Positions 21,928 through 33,467 are shown, counted from the first letter of the stretch. The stretch: DNA of 64,000 bases from Nissolia schottii (GCA_003254905.1 QANU01055553.1:365828-429827); one strand, 5' to 3'. Numbers and translations are program-made. Notes: generated from the letters alone by a model not told the origin.

Positions 21928-22913
21928 AAGTTCTATAAACAGCATCCTAACCACATGTATTTCTAGCATAAAACACAGCTCAACACATCTTAAATCACAT
22001 AGACAGTGATTATGTCGGTTTACCCACGTGTATGCACTTGCTGCAGCCAGTTTGTGCAGAATCCCACCTTGCTTGATTGTACCCAAGATCTTAACCTTAG
22101 AATAGATGTATAAGTATGTTACATGAATATGATATGTCTATATGATACATGAATATGATGATATGTGCCTTAGCTGCATAGATGATTCAGGAATTAGAAT
22201 AGAAAACAGATGACCTAGATAAGAAATGAGAGATTCCCTCAGTCACCTAGTAATCATAGGTAGCTGCTCAGGCTTAAGATAAATATTAATAAATTATAGA
22301 GATGTAGTATAACTGTGACACTTAGAGACCCCCTGAGTGGCGGAATCATAATTGAGAGTAAAATGAGCAACGACGACAGAGGTTTTCCCACTGAGAACGC
22401 AAAGTTCTCACACCCACTCTTTTATGATTCTAGGTAAGCACGACAAGGACGTCTGCGTGGTACGCAAAGAAGCAGACTCGAAGAAGATGAACTGAGAAAT
22501 AAGATAGCAGGGACTTGATCAAAGATGTTACGATCAACCCTTAGTTAGTATAGTTCATATTTTACACTACTGTGAGGAAGTACTTATATGTAACAAATAC
22601 GATAATACCTATGTAAATGCTTGTGATATATGCTATGGGCCACTTGTATGCTTATTGTTTGACGTTGATATGTTAGGATAATTATCAGTGAAGTAGAAAG
22701 CTTTAACGTTTGCTCTATAAATTCTATCTGACGCACAGCTCATATTTTATGTCGTATATATATAACGGAAAATTTCAAAATGGTCCATATTTTCTAAGTA
22801 AGAAATATTTTCAAAGCTAAAGTAGGGGCTAAAAGTAACCCCAACCAAAGCAGATAACAACCTAGTGAGCATTGTTTGCGATGTACACGTAAGCAGCTAG
22901 CTAGGGTGTTACA

Positions 22914-23377
22914 AAAATGGGTTTGGTTATTGGGGTCGAACCCAAAATCACCAAACCGATTGGCGATTCACCTTTAAAAATACTAAACCGTTTGGTGAAT
23001 TCAATATCAAGTTGCCAATATGTTTGGCATTTTATTCAATAACTTGTCAGGCGTGTTGCCATCTTCAAGTCAAAAACATCAAATGAGTTTGAGAGTTCTT
23101 TGCAAAGTCGTCAAACGCTTTGGCGAGTCCTATGTAACCCTGCCACGCAGACTCGCATAACACGCTGTTTGAAACAGGTGCAATCTTGTAAAATATTTTG
23201 AAACAGTGATATTTTGGTAATATGTTTTGGTAACAAGTGTATTATAGTAAAAAAAAAAAAAAAAAAACTCCTCCACTTAATGAGATAAGGCTTTATTATA
23301 GTTTAGATATTACATTTTGAGAACATAAACTACATTATGCACTCAAGCTAAGGGCCTACAAGTTTGAGATAATCCTT
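22914..23377 (+). repeat. Inverted-repeat arm (right) of an unclassified repeat
   Basis: Inverted copy of 19680-20060 and direct near-copy of 20543-21011. Contains a poly-A run near 23250. No coding capacity. Confidence 0.6.
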
Positions 23378-23528
23378 TAAAGAATTGTCTTATCTATTTG
23401 ATTATGCAACGACTTTCTCGTTCTTGATTCTTTATGCAGCAAAATATTGTTGTTGTATTTGCTCGCAGAAAAATCTTGTCAAGTTTAAAAAGCATGGAAG
23501 GCTAGAAGCCCTTGTTGAGGGTGGCAGC
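23378..23528. other. Short spacer
   Basis: AT-rich, no feature recognised. Confidence 0.3.
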
Positions 23529-23848
23529 TAGGGCTGTCAAACAGGACAGTCCTGCCCGTTTAGGCCCGCCTCGGCTAACCCGTAGGCCTAAGTGGGCTGG
23601 GCTTAACGGGCTTTTACTATTTGTGGGGCCGAATTTTATATGTTTGGTTTGTCTATTTATGTGGGTGTGGGTTAATCTGCGGGTTTTGCTTATGTTAATA
23701 CTAAACGGGCCAATTTGGCCCACGGGTTAAACGAGCCAGACTTAAACGGATTTTTGCTATTCACGGGCCAGATTTTATTCGTTTAGTCCATCCATTTAAT
23801 TGGGTAAATAGGTTAGGCTCACGAGTCAGACACATTTTGACAGCCCTA
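23529..23848. mobile_element. hAT-like MITE
   Basis: 320 bp with terminal inverted repeats TAGGGCTGTCAAA / TTTTGACAGCCCTA and internal GGCCCGCC/GGGCTGGGC/AACGGGC words, the usual look of plant hAT-derived MITEs with GGGC-rich subterminal repeats. Flanks GGCAGCTA and AGCAACTA are similar but not identical, so the 8-bp duplication is uncertain. No transposase. Confidence 0.7.
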
Positions 23849-26139
23849 ATAGCAACTAAAGGCTAATATTTCTAGACATGCTTCTCTCAATTAAAACTAT
23901 GACTTAGTTAAAGCATATATTAGTGGGCTCCAACTAGTTTGGTCCACGCTCTCTTAAGGACCAAATTAGTCCTTTATTCTTAAGCATCCAAAAAATAAAT
24001 AAATTAAAGGTTGAGATTATTTTAAAATTTTTAACTACATAATAAATTTTATTACATTTTAATCATACTTTCATTTTATTTACTACCCTTTATCATTATT
24101 CAATTTTCTTATCACGTCATTATTCGATATCTTCTTCCACCACCCTCTTCCCAACTCTCCTCCTGGCACCAGCGTCGTCACACCTCTACCCCCGTCGCCT
24201 CGTCACCACTTCCCTCCACCACTAATGAAACCACCGCCCCTTTACCCTTCAAAACAAACAAAAATTTCAAATTGTTGAAGACATCTCCTCTTTCTAGAGA
24301 AAGAACAAAGTACAGTACACCCACAACCAAAAATGGGAAATTTGTCATCTACTGCACACAAAAACCAAAAGGCCTAAATCATCATAAGAGATGATCAAAC
24401 AATCAACCTTAACAAATTTCATTCATATAAAAAACAAGCTAAATAATTTAGGCGTTGATGGATCTTTCCCCTACTTTGTCATCGGAGTTTAAACAATAGA
24501 TCTGTATAGATAACCTAGATAAGTGCGCTTTACCCTATTCAATTTTTGCGTGCTAGATCTTTCCTTCAATTACCTAGATCTTTTCTTTATCAATATTTCA
24601 AGAGGAAAAAGAATGGAAGTGACGGAGAAGAGAAGGAGTGCGTAGAGGATGGACCGATCTTGTGGTATAGGTGGCGAAGGATGATGTGGTCAAGGACGAC
24701 ATCGACAAGGTGTTGCAACTCCCTTTGCTCTACCTACTCCCATCACAATTGAAAACTTTGGTGGAGAGGGGGTGATGGCACTAGCTAGGGGAGGCGGTAG
24801 ATCTGTCTTGGTAGCGGTAAAATGAGCTTTTCTGATGACGAAGGGTAGGACTTCGACGCGACGGTGACAACTCTAGCGTCCTGAGGGAGCCAATAGCAGT
24901 GAGGGGGGAGAAGAAAGGGAGGCTAGATTTGGAGAGGAATGAGAAAAAGGAAAGAGAAGAAAAGAGAAAAAGGAAAGGGGGTAGAAGGATAATTTTGTGA
25001 TTTGCTTTTATTATAATTTCATAAGAGAGTTTGTGACTTTTAACATGATACTAGCTAGATTCTTCTTGTTTTTTTATGATGCTTTGTGAGTAGTGTTTAA
25101 ATGAGACAATAGTTGCAAAAGGACAACTTCAAAAAAGAAACTTGGTTTGGCTATGTAAATGCACGTCTTTCTAAGGTGTAGTAGTGTCTTTAGAGCATTA
25201 GAAGGTGTATTTGGATAAACTTTATAGCAGCAGGAGTGGAAACATTTTTTTTCTTGATAGTTCATTAATTTTATTGGCATACCCTAACGGACAAACATAA
25301 CACTGAATATTATCACCTAGAGCCATCGAGACTCTACAATGTTTGACAAGATGAAACATGACAATGATAGAATTATGACATTACTTTTTATCATGAAGGT
25401 ATATCTCATTAAGTTGTTTGGATGTAATTGTATTGTTTTATACAATTACAAAGAAACATATAAAATATTACCTTTTAGGAAATATGTTTGGATACAACAG
25501 AATTTTTGAATACAAGGTAGTTCAATGTTGAAAAATAATTGCTTACCGTTGTTTGGCCGAGGCAGGTTAAGCACAAAACTTAGTATTTTGTTACCACGGT
25601 TAAGATGATCTTAACAATTAATACAATTTAGAAACAATCACTTTTCACTAACTTTAAACTTTTATTTATTAAATTGTTTAAGGGAATTATAAATACAAAT
25701 GATTTGACATGCATTGAATTGAATAATTTCCCAACATCTTTGTGGAACGACCTGACTAGCATTATTTGCTACAAATCTTTAGCAATTTGGTTGTAATTTA
25801 ATTAATACGAATAATATCACATTTCAAAAATTAAATACGAAGACTTATAAGAGCCTGATATTATATTTAAATACCACTAAACATCATCACATCACGTAAA
25901 ACTCTGACAACATAAGACTCAAGCTAGAAGACCTTATAATCATCCACTCCTAACAACTCCACATATTTTACCATACATAACAACATTTTCATCAACACCA
26001 ACATCCACACGTCTTTCTCCTACCTACGAATCTATACCTTGATTGACTTCAGTCCACTCGACACATAAAAATGGAATCATCAAATCCCAAATAAGAACAT
26101 GAAACACGAGCAATACCAAAACAAACTCAAACACGAATC
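23849..26139. other. AT-rich intergenic region with unrecognised GC-richer remnant
   Basis: No credible gene. 24130-24240 (CACC/CGTCG-rich) and 24600-24980 (GGAG/GACGA-rich, ending in an AGAAAAGGAAAG purine run) stand out in composition and look like a degraded element, but I cannot classify them. The rest is AT-rich. Confidence 0.3.
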
Positions 26140-26357
26140 TGAAGACATTTTGAATAGAAAGGCTAGTTGAACTTAAGTGTGAGTCATACAAAAAATGTTA
26201 TTAAATAGATAAATTAGTTACAATGATAACTTATTTAGATAATAATAAAAGGAAGATAAGCCTAAACCTATGGAAAAAGATAAAACAAACAAATATAAAT
26301 CCTAACAAACTAATTTAAATCCTAACAAACTCTAATTGTTATCATTTTACTTTGTTA
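26140..26357 (-). repeat. 3' LTR of the TRIM-like element
   Basis: 218 bp, about 85% similar by eye to 26850-27065. Its terminal TG (minus strand) is eroded to TA. Confidence 0.6.
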
Positions 26358-26837
26358 CCCCCTTCAAACTGGAAGTCGTCTTGCAAAGGCCATTTTTGGA
26401 TCATGACAATAACATAAATGAATGATGAGCCCAGATAATGGTGGTGAAAGAGATGATGACCTTTTTCGAAAGAAATCTTGCCAACAAAATTATGAGATAT
26501 GGTCTTGAAACACCAGATGTGAACATGAAAAACAATGTGGAGTAACAACCATATCTTATTGTAAATTTGCATGTCGATGGTTAGGCGAAGGAGGGTCTTT
26601 GAAAGACAACTTGTGAATCATGCTTAAACAAGGAAATGAGATATGCGATGGGGACAAAAGCCATAGATGAGATGGTTAAACCTCTTGCCAAGAGACATGC
26701 ACATCCAAGGAGAGAGACCACTAGGAAGAGCGTTGGAGTTTCTCCGATAAAGCCACCAAGGCTGAGGGGCATTGGAGTTTCTCCATTTGATAAAACATGA
26801 AGTATTGTTGTGTTAAGTTTGACGTTAGCCACAAAGA

Positions 26838-26849
26838 AGCTCTATACCA
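26838..26849 (-). other. Primer-binding-site-like sequence of the TRIM-like element
   Basis: Minus strand TGGTATAGAGCT directly abutting the 5' LTR. One base short of the canonical tRNA-iMet complement. Confidence 0.5.
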
Positions 26850-27065
26850 TGAAGATGTTTTGAATAGAAAGGCTGGTTGAACTCAAGTGTGAGTCATACC
26901 AAAAATATTATTAAATAAATAAATTGGCTACAATGATAACTTATTTAGATAACAATAAAATAAAGATAAGTCTACACATATGAAAAGATAAAACAAACAA
27001 ATTTAAATCCTGACAAATTAATTTAAATCCTAACAAATCCTAATTGTTATCCTTTTACTTTATCA
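26850..27065 (-). repeat. 5' LTR of the TRIM-like element
   Basis: 216 bp with TG...CA ends; the minus strand starts TGATAAAGTAAAAGG. Confidence 0.6.
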
Positions 27066-27339
27066 TAACCCACCACTAAAATTTAGTCATGAACAATCTC
27101 ACACCTTTCGTCCATGCTGTTACCATCTCCAAATCAAGCCTCCATTGTGATGCCATCGCTAACTATCACTGCAAGTGCTGCGATTGCCTCGCAACCTCCT
27201 CCCTCGGCATAACAAACCATTGCATAAAACAATATATACTCAAATATTCACTAATTATTTATAAAATCTTCAATGCATAGCTACAAATTATCAAAAAATT
27301 TATATTTCTCTCTTCATTTTTGACAAAGTAAAGGAGAAA
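27066..27339. other. AT-rich spacer
   Basis: Nothing recognised. A 63-codon plus-strand frame at 27089 is rich in Cys and His but has no start context or family likeness. Confidence 0.3.
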
Positions 27340-28139
27340 TTTTTCTCTACTCTGAGAACAAACACTTCATTTGTTCTAATCCATTAGTCATCCAACACAT
27401 CATCTTGCTGGGTCCCACATGTTTCAAACTAAACCCAATTGAACCAACCATAATTAACAAAGTCTCTTTCTTCCTCTCACCATCTTTTTCATTCGTAATT
27501 TTCAGATTCCTCTCTCTCTCTCATCTTTGAGATCCCATTCTCTCCCTTTCACAATAGCTATCCTCATTCCTTGCACTTTTGCAGCTTTTACTCAAACACT
27601 ATTTGGCTAAAACACTGCAATATAATAGAAAAAAAAAATACACTACAACATATGCGAAATTTTTTTTTGATGTCGTCATAGTGAAGGGTGCTCAAACCAC
27701 AAAAAAAAAACATAAAATAAAAATAGTGAGGGGTGCTCAGTGGAGGTGTCGCTCATAGTTGCCGGTAGAGGCATTGTTCGTGGCCATCGCGATTGCCAGC
27801 GGGGGCGTCGTTCGTGGTTGTAGGAAGAGATGTTGCTTGTGGTCATCGACAAAGGCATTGTTGGTCGTCGTTGGTTGAGTCGCCGGTAGGGTGGTGCAAT
27901 AATTTTAGCGGTGCATGTGAAAGTGTGTGCGGGAAGGTAATGATTTTTGGTGAAAGACGAAGAGAGATCTGGAAACTAAAAAATTGAAGATGGTGGGAGG
28001 AAGAGAGAGAAGTTGAGCTAACCATGCTTAGCTTCGGGGTTAGTTTGAATTACGTGGGACCCATCTAGATGATGTGTTAGATGACTAATGGACTAGAATA
28101 ATTTCTAGAAAGTAAATGTTGGAGAGAAAAGAATTATTT
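27340..28139. mobile_element. Inverted-repeat element with ~200-bp arms
   Basis: Left arm from about 27340 to 27535 and right arm from about 27960 to 28139 are inverted copies. Paired words are CCATTAGTCATC / GATGACTAATGG and GGGTCCCACATG / CGTGGGACCC, then a TCTTCCTCYCACCATCTT segment in both. The middle (27680-27950) is GC-richer (GTCGTTCGTGG repeats). MULE- or foldback-like; exact termini and target duplication not resolved. Confidence 0.5.
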
Positions 28140-28814
28140 TAACGTGAGTTCTAAAATACACCTAATACAGTCGGGAGAATAATACACTAAGTAAATTATG
28201 GTGGACACTTGCATTTAGTTGCACTACAAAAATGTGATTAAACACATTTTTAAAAGTGTAGCTAAATTACATTTCTAATTTTACCTTTATTCATTCATCT
28301 TACGCAATTAAGTTCATCATTTCTCAATCACTGAGCTCATCCTTCTGATTCCTCATCTCGATCACCAAGATTATATGAAAAAGAGCAGATTGGAGATCTA
28401 CATCGCACCCATCACAATCCCAAATATTTTTTTGCTCAAATTTAAAATTTTGATTGATTTCACATTACCATTACATACACAAACAAAACAAAAGAAGAAA
28501 GAAATTAGTATAATCATAAGAAGTGGAAGAATAATAATCCAAACAATAGAAGAAAAAATAAGACGAAGAGGAAGGTAGTGGATCTTTGAGGATGGAAGAA
28601 GAAAAGGTTAGAGAGAGAGAACAATGTTGAACGAAAAATAGTAAAATGAGGATTGAAAAAAATTGTAAATTGAAGGAGAGAAAGTGGGAAAATTAGAAAT
28701 GTAATTTAGTTACACTTTTAAAAATGTGTTTAACCATATTTTTGTAGTGCAGCTAGATGCAAATGTCCACCGTAATCCACTTAATGTATCATTCTCCTAA
28801 AAATATATGAAGTG
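28140..28814. mobile_element. Inverted-repeat element with internal CACTACAAAAA ends, left part
   Basis: Outer arm GTGAGTTCTAAAATACACC (about 28144) pairs with GTGCATTTTAGAACTCAC (30340-30357) beyond the solo LTR. Inside, CACTACAAAAATGTG (28219) pairs with ATATTTTTGTAGTG (28737-28750), the form of CACTA-type termini. Arms are about 130 bp. The right arm is interrupted by the Athila-related solo LTR at 28815. No transposase; the interior is AT-rich. Confidence 0.5.
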
Positions 28815-30336
28815 TGACACACACCAAAACATCGTTAATTTCAATGCGCGATCAAATAATAATTTATAAAACTAAGAAAACCCCAAAACTTAGTACATGG
28901 GCTAACGTAAGTCGTTTCTAAGGAAGCAATTTCCAAGCTAATTACAATTATAACTACAATTAAAAAGGGGGGTTTGGATTGAAGAATATAAATAAAAGAA
29001 AAGCAAAAAAAAGTAAAGCAACAATAAATGAAAGCAATATCCTGCATACAGTATTTCTAGATCAAGAATTAATTGTCATTGGTTCCTAATTAATAATTCA
29101 CAGGGGGATGTTGTTTATTAGTTGAAATCTCTAACTAATACGCAATTCACTTAAGAGACTACGATCATCAATCCCCTAAGCATTTATTAATACAGGAATT
29201 AAAACTAAGATCTCAGCATTTAAAACTCATATAAATTATGTCCTAATTGCACAACCTAATTAAATCTAATTAGTTCTCCAAAAAGTTCCAAAATCCTAAA
29301 TCAATAAATCCTACTGTGGTCAAGATCTATCAACCTAGAATTAATCATATCCACTAACATGCGATCGCTATATTACTAATTAGAGGCAGAACAAATCATG
29401 AATAACACATTAAGCACAATAACATCTAATTAATCCTAATCTAGAGTTACTGCATGCAAGATATTGAGAAAATTATCCCTCCATGTATGGAGGATAAAGG
29501 CTCATAACAAAAAAAAAGAGAAGAAGAGAGTAGAAAATAGCGAAGAATTAAAATAACAAAACCTGAATAAAGTAACAAAAGAATTTCGCAAATAATTGGG
29601 AGCTTGCGCTGTCAATGTGAGTACTCCAACAATCCTTGAAGAACTAATAACTAAGCACTACTGACATAAACCTAAAGTCAATAAAATAAAAGGAAAAAAT
29701 GCAGAAAATAAAATTGGATGCTAAGTATAAAGTTGTGTCTAGTTGTTGAGAGAAGATGTCTTATTTATAGAGGATTGACACAAAGTGAGTGCAAATCTCG
29801 CACTTTTAGCACAACATTTAGTAAAATTATGATAACTTTGGCTACAAATATCAGATTGAGGTGATTCAAATATCCAATTAAAGCTAAGAGATAGATCTAC
29901 AATTTTGTAGTTGATGTCAAACCGAGATTCAATCTCCATCATGACAAAAAATATGTGGCAAAGTGAACATTAAAAAATTCTCAACAAATCTTTGGTCAAA
30001 TCTTTTTGAATTTGAATTCAATCTTGCATTTATTGATCCACATCTTTTCTTCAAATCTCTTCTTCATAATTTATATTTTTATCAAATCTCCTTCAAATCT
30101 TAAATGATCCTCTTGACAATTTATTTTCTGCAATGAAAATAGAAAATTAAAAAAGAATAAAAGAAATCAACACATTAATTTCTAAGATAAAATAGTGTTT
30201 AAAATTGCATTTTTTTCAATTTCTCACAGAAGAAAATAATGTGAAAAATATATTAATTAAGCATTAAAACCATACATTTTTAATATGCAATGTTTAATTA
30301 TACAATAATAAAATAAAATACAGATTTCACCTATCA
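28815..30336 (-). mobile_element. Athila-related solo LTR with TSD AAGTG
   Basis: Plus strand starts TGACACACACCAAAAC and ends TTCACCTATCA. Homologous, with many changes, to the Athila LTR at 2162-3727 (shared GCGCGATCAAATAATAATTTATA, CATTGGTTCCTAATTAAT, CTAACTAATA). 1522 bp. The duplications AAGTG (28810-28814 and 30337-30341) are identical. It lacks the dense GCTGAGCG cluster of the younger element. No internal domain, so a solo LTR left after recombination. Confidence 0.85.
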
Positions 30337-30341
30337 AAGTG

Positions 30342-30718
30342 CATTTTAGAACTCACCTTATTTTAATCCCATTACATAACTAATAATCTTTTTATCCCTA
30401 CAATATACTATTTACTAGCAAAATTTGGCTAAACTCATTAGTTAAAACCAAATTTTGCGAGTAACGTTGCGTCAAAATTTTGAGAGATACATTTCCGTCG
30501 CACCAGAAAAATAAAATTTAGTGATAAGCAGACAAAGCCTATCGCATAACCGTTTTTTCTATTGGATTTATCATCAATACTACTTAAATGCACCGTTTTG
30601 GACTTTTATTTCCCCATTTCACAAATGCACAGTTGAACGCGGTGCTCAACTTCCAGAAAAGCCTTATTACCGTTAGACAAAGGCTAACCGCCTTATTTGT
30701 CCAACAAGTCACCACATC
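30342..30718. other. End of the inverted-repeat element, then spacer
   Basis: 30342-30360 completes the outer inverted arm of the element interrupted by the solo LTR. The remainder is AT-rich, with an inverted pair AAATTTGGCTAAACTC / TTAGTTAAAACCAAATTTT around 30420-30457. Confidence 0.35.
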
Positions 30719-31111
30719 TGTTAGTTTGTTTGCTAACAGATTGGTTAGTTAGAGTTGCTAAAATCATACAGCTGTAGCTAATTAATGCTACACAAGTGTC
30801 TATATTGTAAACATATAAATACACATTGATTCACCACAATTGAATCATCAATTCAATTCAATAATCATTCAGTTTTATTCAGCTTTCTCTTTCTGTGAAT
30901 CTTTGTCCACTGGTTCTGTTCTTCTGCATATTTTTCGTTTCTGGTTTCGGGTTCTATGGCTGCTGTTTGATTTCCAACAAGCCTCGCGCACATTTCATGC
31001 GCTTAAGAGAACAAGCGCATTTCATTTCTCCAGAGTTCTTCTTTGATTCTCATCAAAATGCGAAGAACAGTGTTTCTTGAATACAGAGAACAAGCAATTG
31101 CGGCTCCCACC
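30719..31111 (+). promoter_or_regulatory. Promoter and 5' leader of the ARM/BTB-like gene, with a copia-LTR-like look
   Basis: TGTTAGTTTGTTTGCTAACAG at 30719 and a TATA box (TATAAATA at 30814-30821) precede a CA/CT-rich leader (ATTCAATTCAATAATCATTCAG). This arrangement resembles plant Ty1/copia LTRs, suggesting that an LTR may supply the promoter; no matching target duplication was found. The start codon used below is the ATG at 31112; an upstream in-frame ATG at 31043 is also possible. Confidence 0.4.
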
Positions 31112-33467
31112 ATGAAATCCACCAGAGACAAAGACTACAACAACCGTAGCATCAGTGTGCACATTCACACCCTCCATCAACGTTTCCTCCATGCCACCTT
31201 GGTACCAGGTTCCCAACTCAAACCCTAAACTCCTCGTAATCTGTTGTTATTTGCTTCTTTAACATCTCTCTCTTTTTGACGGATTTTGCGTAGAATTTCA
31301 TTAAGCTATCTTTTCTTTTGTAGTGTTTTATTTTCTAGCTCTGAGCGCTGGGAACTAGATATAATTGATGTACAAGAAATCTTTAAATGACTTATTTGAT
31401 GTGCCACGTCTATGTTTGAGGACGAATTTATCAAGATTCAACCAATCTGTCATGATTCAATTGTTTGGGCTCAAGTGGACTGAAAGTGTGTTTTTATTTT
31501 TGTTTCTTTGGTTGTTCTTGTTCCTGAATATTCTTTTTTGAATTGTGGGAGATATTTTGATGAGAAGACAAATACATGGAAGCAGTGCGCTAACATTGAA
31601 GTGCAGAAAAATGTACTTCGCTCAATTAATGCGTTTCTTGATTCTATATCAGGAGATACACGGGCAGCGCGTCATACTATTGTTAAGGTATGGTACTTGC
31701 ATTTTTTATTTTATTTTTTCGGGGTTAGCACATATGAACACAAACTTGGGAGTTTATGCCAATTTACTTGACTTGTAAGTGACTGCCCCCCTCCCCCAAA
31801 CCAAGAAAAAAAGAAGAAAAAGAAAATAGGGTGGTTTCTATGTGTTCAATAACATTGAAACAAGTACTTTCTTGTGTTGTTATACTTTTTCAGGAATCTG
31901 CATCTGATGTTTTGGGAGCATTATTATGGATTCTTCAATGTAAAAATGGGCCCTTGTTAAGCATGGCGTCAAATGTGGCAGTGGAGTTAGTTACTATTTT
32001 ACCAAATTCACTATTGCAATGTCATATATTGGATCTTGTTTGTTGTCTGTCATCCTTGCTATCTTCACATCAAGTAGAAGTGGCATTAGCCTGTGCTACT
32101 GCCCTGAATTTGGTAATCTCAAATTTGAGTACTACAAGTGAGGAGGCAGTTATGGAAGTATTGAATGAAACAGAGATTTCCATTTGTATTGTTGCTTATA
32201 TAAAAGATTTTGCTGGAAGTGCGAACAAAATTGAATATTTTGAACAGATGGCTTCATTATTGAGCACAATACTGTGGCGGTGGCCTCTGTCTAGGTTCCC
32301 TGTTTGGAAGGTTGTTAAACTTATGAAAGCTTTGGCAGGCATGCACACAACGACAGATAGTTCTATTAAAATTGTACTTTTAAAGGTTTACACATCTTTA
32401 GGTACTAAAGTATCCCCCATCCTCCCCCTCAACAAAAATTGTTTTCCTTTTTATCTCCATTGTCTAGTATTTAGACCAACTAATTTACTATTTTTCTTAC
32501 CAGCTTTATGTGATTCTATAGCAAAAAAACTTTTAGAAGATGGAGAAGTATTTCTACAAATGGTTGTGCAGGCAATGGGAAAATCAAACCCTGATGATGT
32601 TCGGGTTGAGGGGTTTAAGCTCGCTCAATGTCTATTGGTAACAGTTCATTATTCATTATTATCTATGTTAAACATTGGAATATATATAGGATTGTACCTA
32701 ATAAAGAGTAGTTTCATGTGCTCAGAGATCCCAAGAAAATTGTTTAAAAGTCATGGATTTGTGTGGTGAAGCTCTCGTCGGTGCCATAATTTGTGGAATG
32801 AAGGAAATAGGGCTGAGTTCTAAAAAAGTTGGAACCAACCATGGTTCCTTATTAGTGGAAGCATGTCAGTTGGGTCCAATAACTCGCTGGGCCGGTGATC
32901 ATCATATCTGTTTCTGGAAACAAGGAATAGATAGAGTCCTCCTTAGTCTTCTGATTGAAAATATTCCAGATCAATCATCTAACCATGCATTATCATTTGA
33001 AGAACAGATATCCGCAGCAAAAGAGGGATTATATCCTAGTTATCATCTTGGTCTGAGGAGTTATGTGTGGGACATTCTTGGGTGGCTTACAGTACATGGT
33101 GGAGAAAATTTCAACCCTTATACCTATGGAAATGAGCTGCACATCAACACACTAATTATGTGTGCAAGGTAAATTGTATTCCATCCATGGTCATTGCTTG
33201 ATGTCTTTAACAATATGTACGCACATTGATATTATGTATCCTACCTCATAGTTTCTTGCTACTAATGTTGATTATATTCCTGAAATTTATAGCTGGACAT
33301 CTATTATCTAAATTTACTAATTTACTAATTCTAGTTCCCTTAGCCTAACTTTTGTGGACACAATTGAAAAATGGTGTCGAATATGTCAAAAGGATGTTGA
33401 TGGTAATTTTCAAAGTGAACCTGTATCAAGGGCTGTTCTAATGATGGTTTATTCTCCATGCAATTAA
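31112..33467 (+). pseudogene. ARM-repeat/BTB protein gene (At1g04390-like), N-terminal half, truncated
   Basis: Exons: about 31112-31201, 31552-31687, 31894-32401, 32504-32637, 32726-33168 and 33335-33467. All junctions from exon 2 on are GT-AG and phase-consistent. Encoded landmarks: HTLHQRFLHATL, IEVQKNVLRSINAFLDSISGDT, VAVELVTILPNSLLQCHILDL, YFEQMASLLSTILWRWPLSRF, DVRVEGFKLAQCLL, AIICGMKEIGLSS, ITRWAGDHHICFWKQGIDRVL, SYVWDILGWLTVHGGENFNP. This helical ARM-type region resembles, from memory, the N-terminal half of Arabidopsis BTB/POZ protein At1g04390, a presumed cullin-3 adaptor. The last exon reads FVDTIEKW...SRAVLMMVYSPCN and then TAA (33465-33467), about 480 codons in; the BTB half is absent from the window. 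The exon 1-2 junction lacks a phase-compatible GT-AG pair. The relationship is convincing; whether the truncated gene is expressed is unknown. Confidence 0.75.

Larger units (their letters stand above)
20434..22913 (+). mobile_element. Chromovirus-like solo LTR with TSD AAAAT (contains a mis-joined N-bounded piece)
   Basis: Starts TGTAACATCCCGC and ends CTAGGGTGTTACA; the 5-bp AAAAT lies on both sides (20429-20433, 22914-22918). True LTR sequence is 20434-20541 plus 21013-22913, about 2.0 kb. The stretch between the Ns (20543-21011) is foreign. Contains a TATAAATA box (21198), an (AT)22 run (21882-21925) and a 3' part (22321-22913) homologous to the satellite units. No internal region or second LTR follows, hence solo LTR from recombination between the ends of a full element. 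Confidence 0.8.
26140..27065 (-). mobile_element. TRIM-like miniature LTR retrotransposon
   Basis: Direct repeats of about 217 bp (26140-26357 and 26850-27065) start TGAAGA..TTTTGAATAG on the plus strand. On the minus strand the right repeat is followed at once by TGGTATAGAGC, close to the tRNA-iMet primer-binding site TGGTATCAGAGC, and the left repeat is preceded by TTGAAGGGGG, a good polypurine tract. Internal region only 492 bp, with no gag or pol. The two short minus-strand frames inside (26342-26572, 26581-26832) have no recognisable domain. Flanking 5-mers differ (GAATC, TAACC), so no target duplication is seen. Confidence 0.65.

Noticed and set aside
24546-24980. Possible small gene in the GC-richer block
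   Set aside because: Short frames with no recognisable motif, skewed purine composition and no splice or start context.
33402-33467. Splice donor GATG|GTAATTTT inside the last exon of the ARM/BTB-like gene
   Set aside because: Reading through gives GNFQSEPVSRAVLMMVYSPC, which continues the family-like protein, so the exon more likely extends to the TAA.
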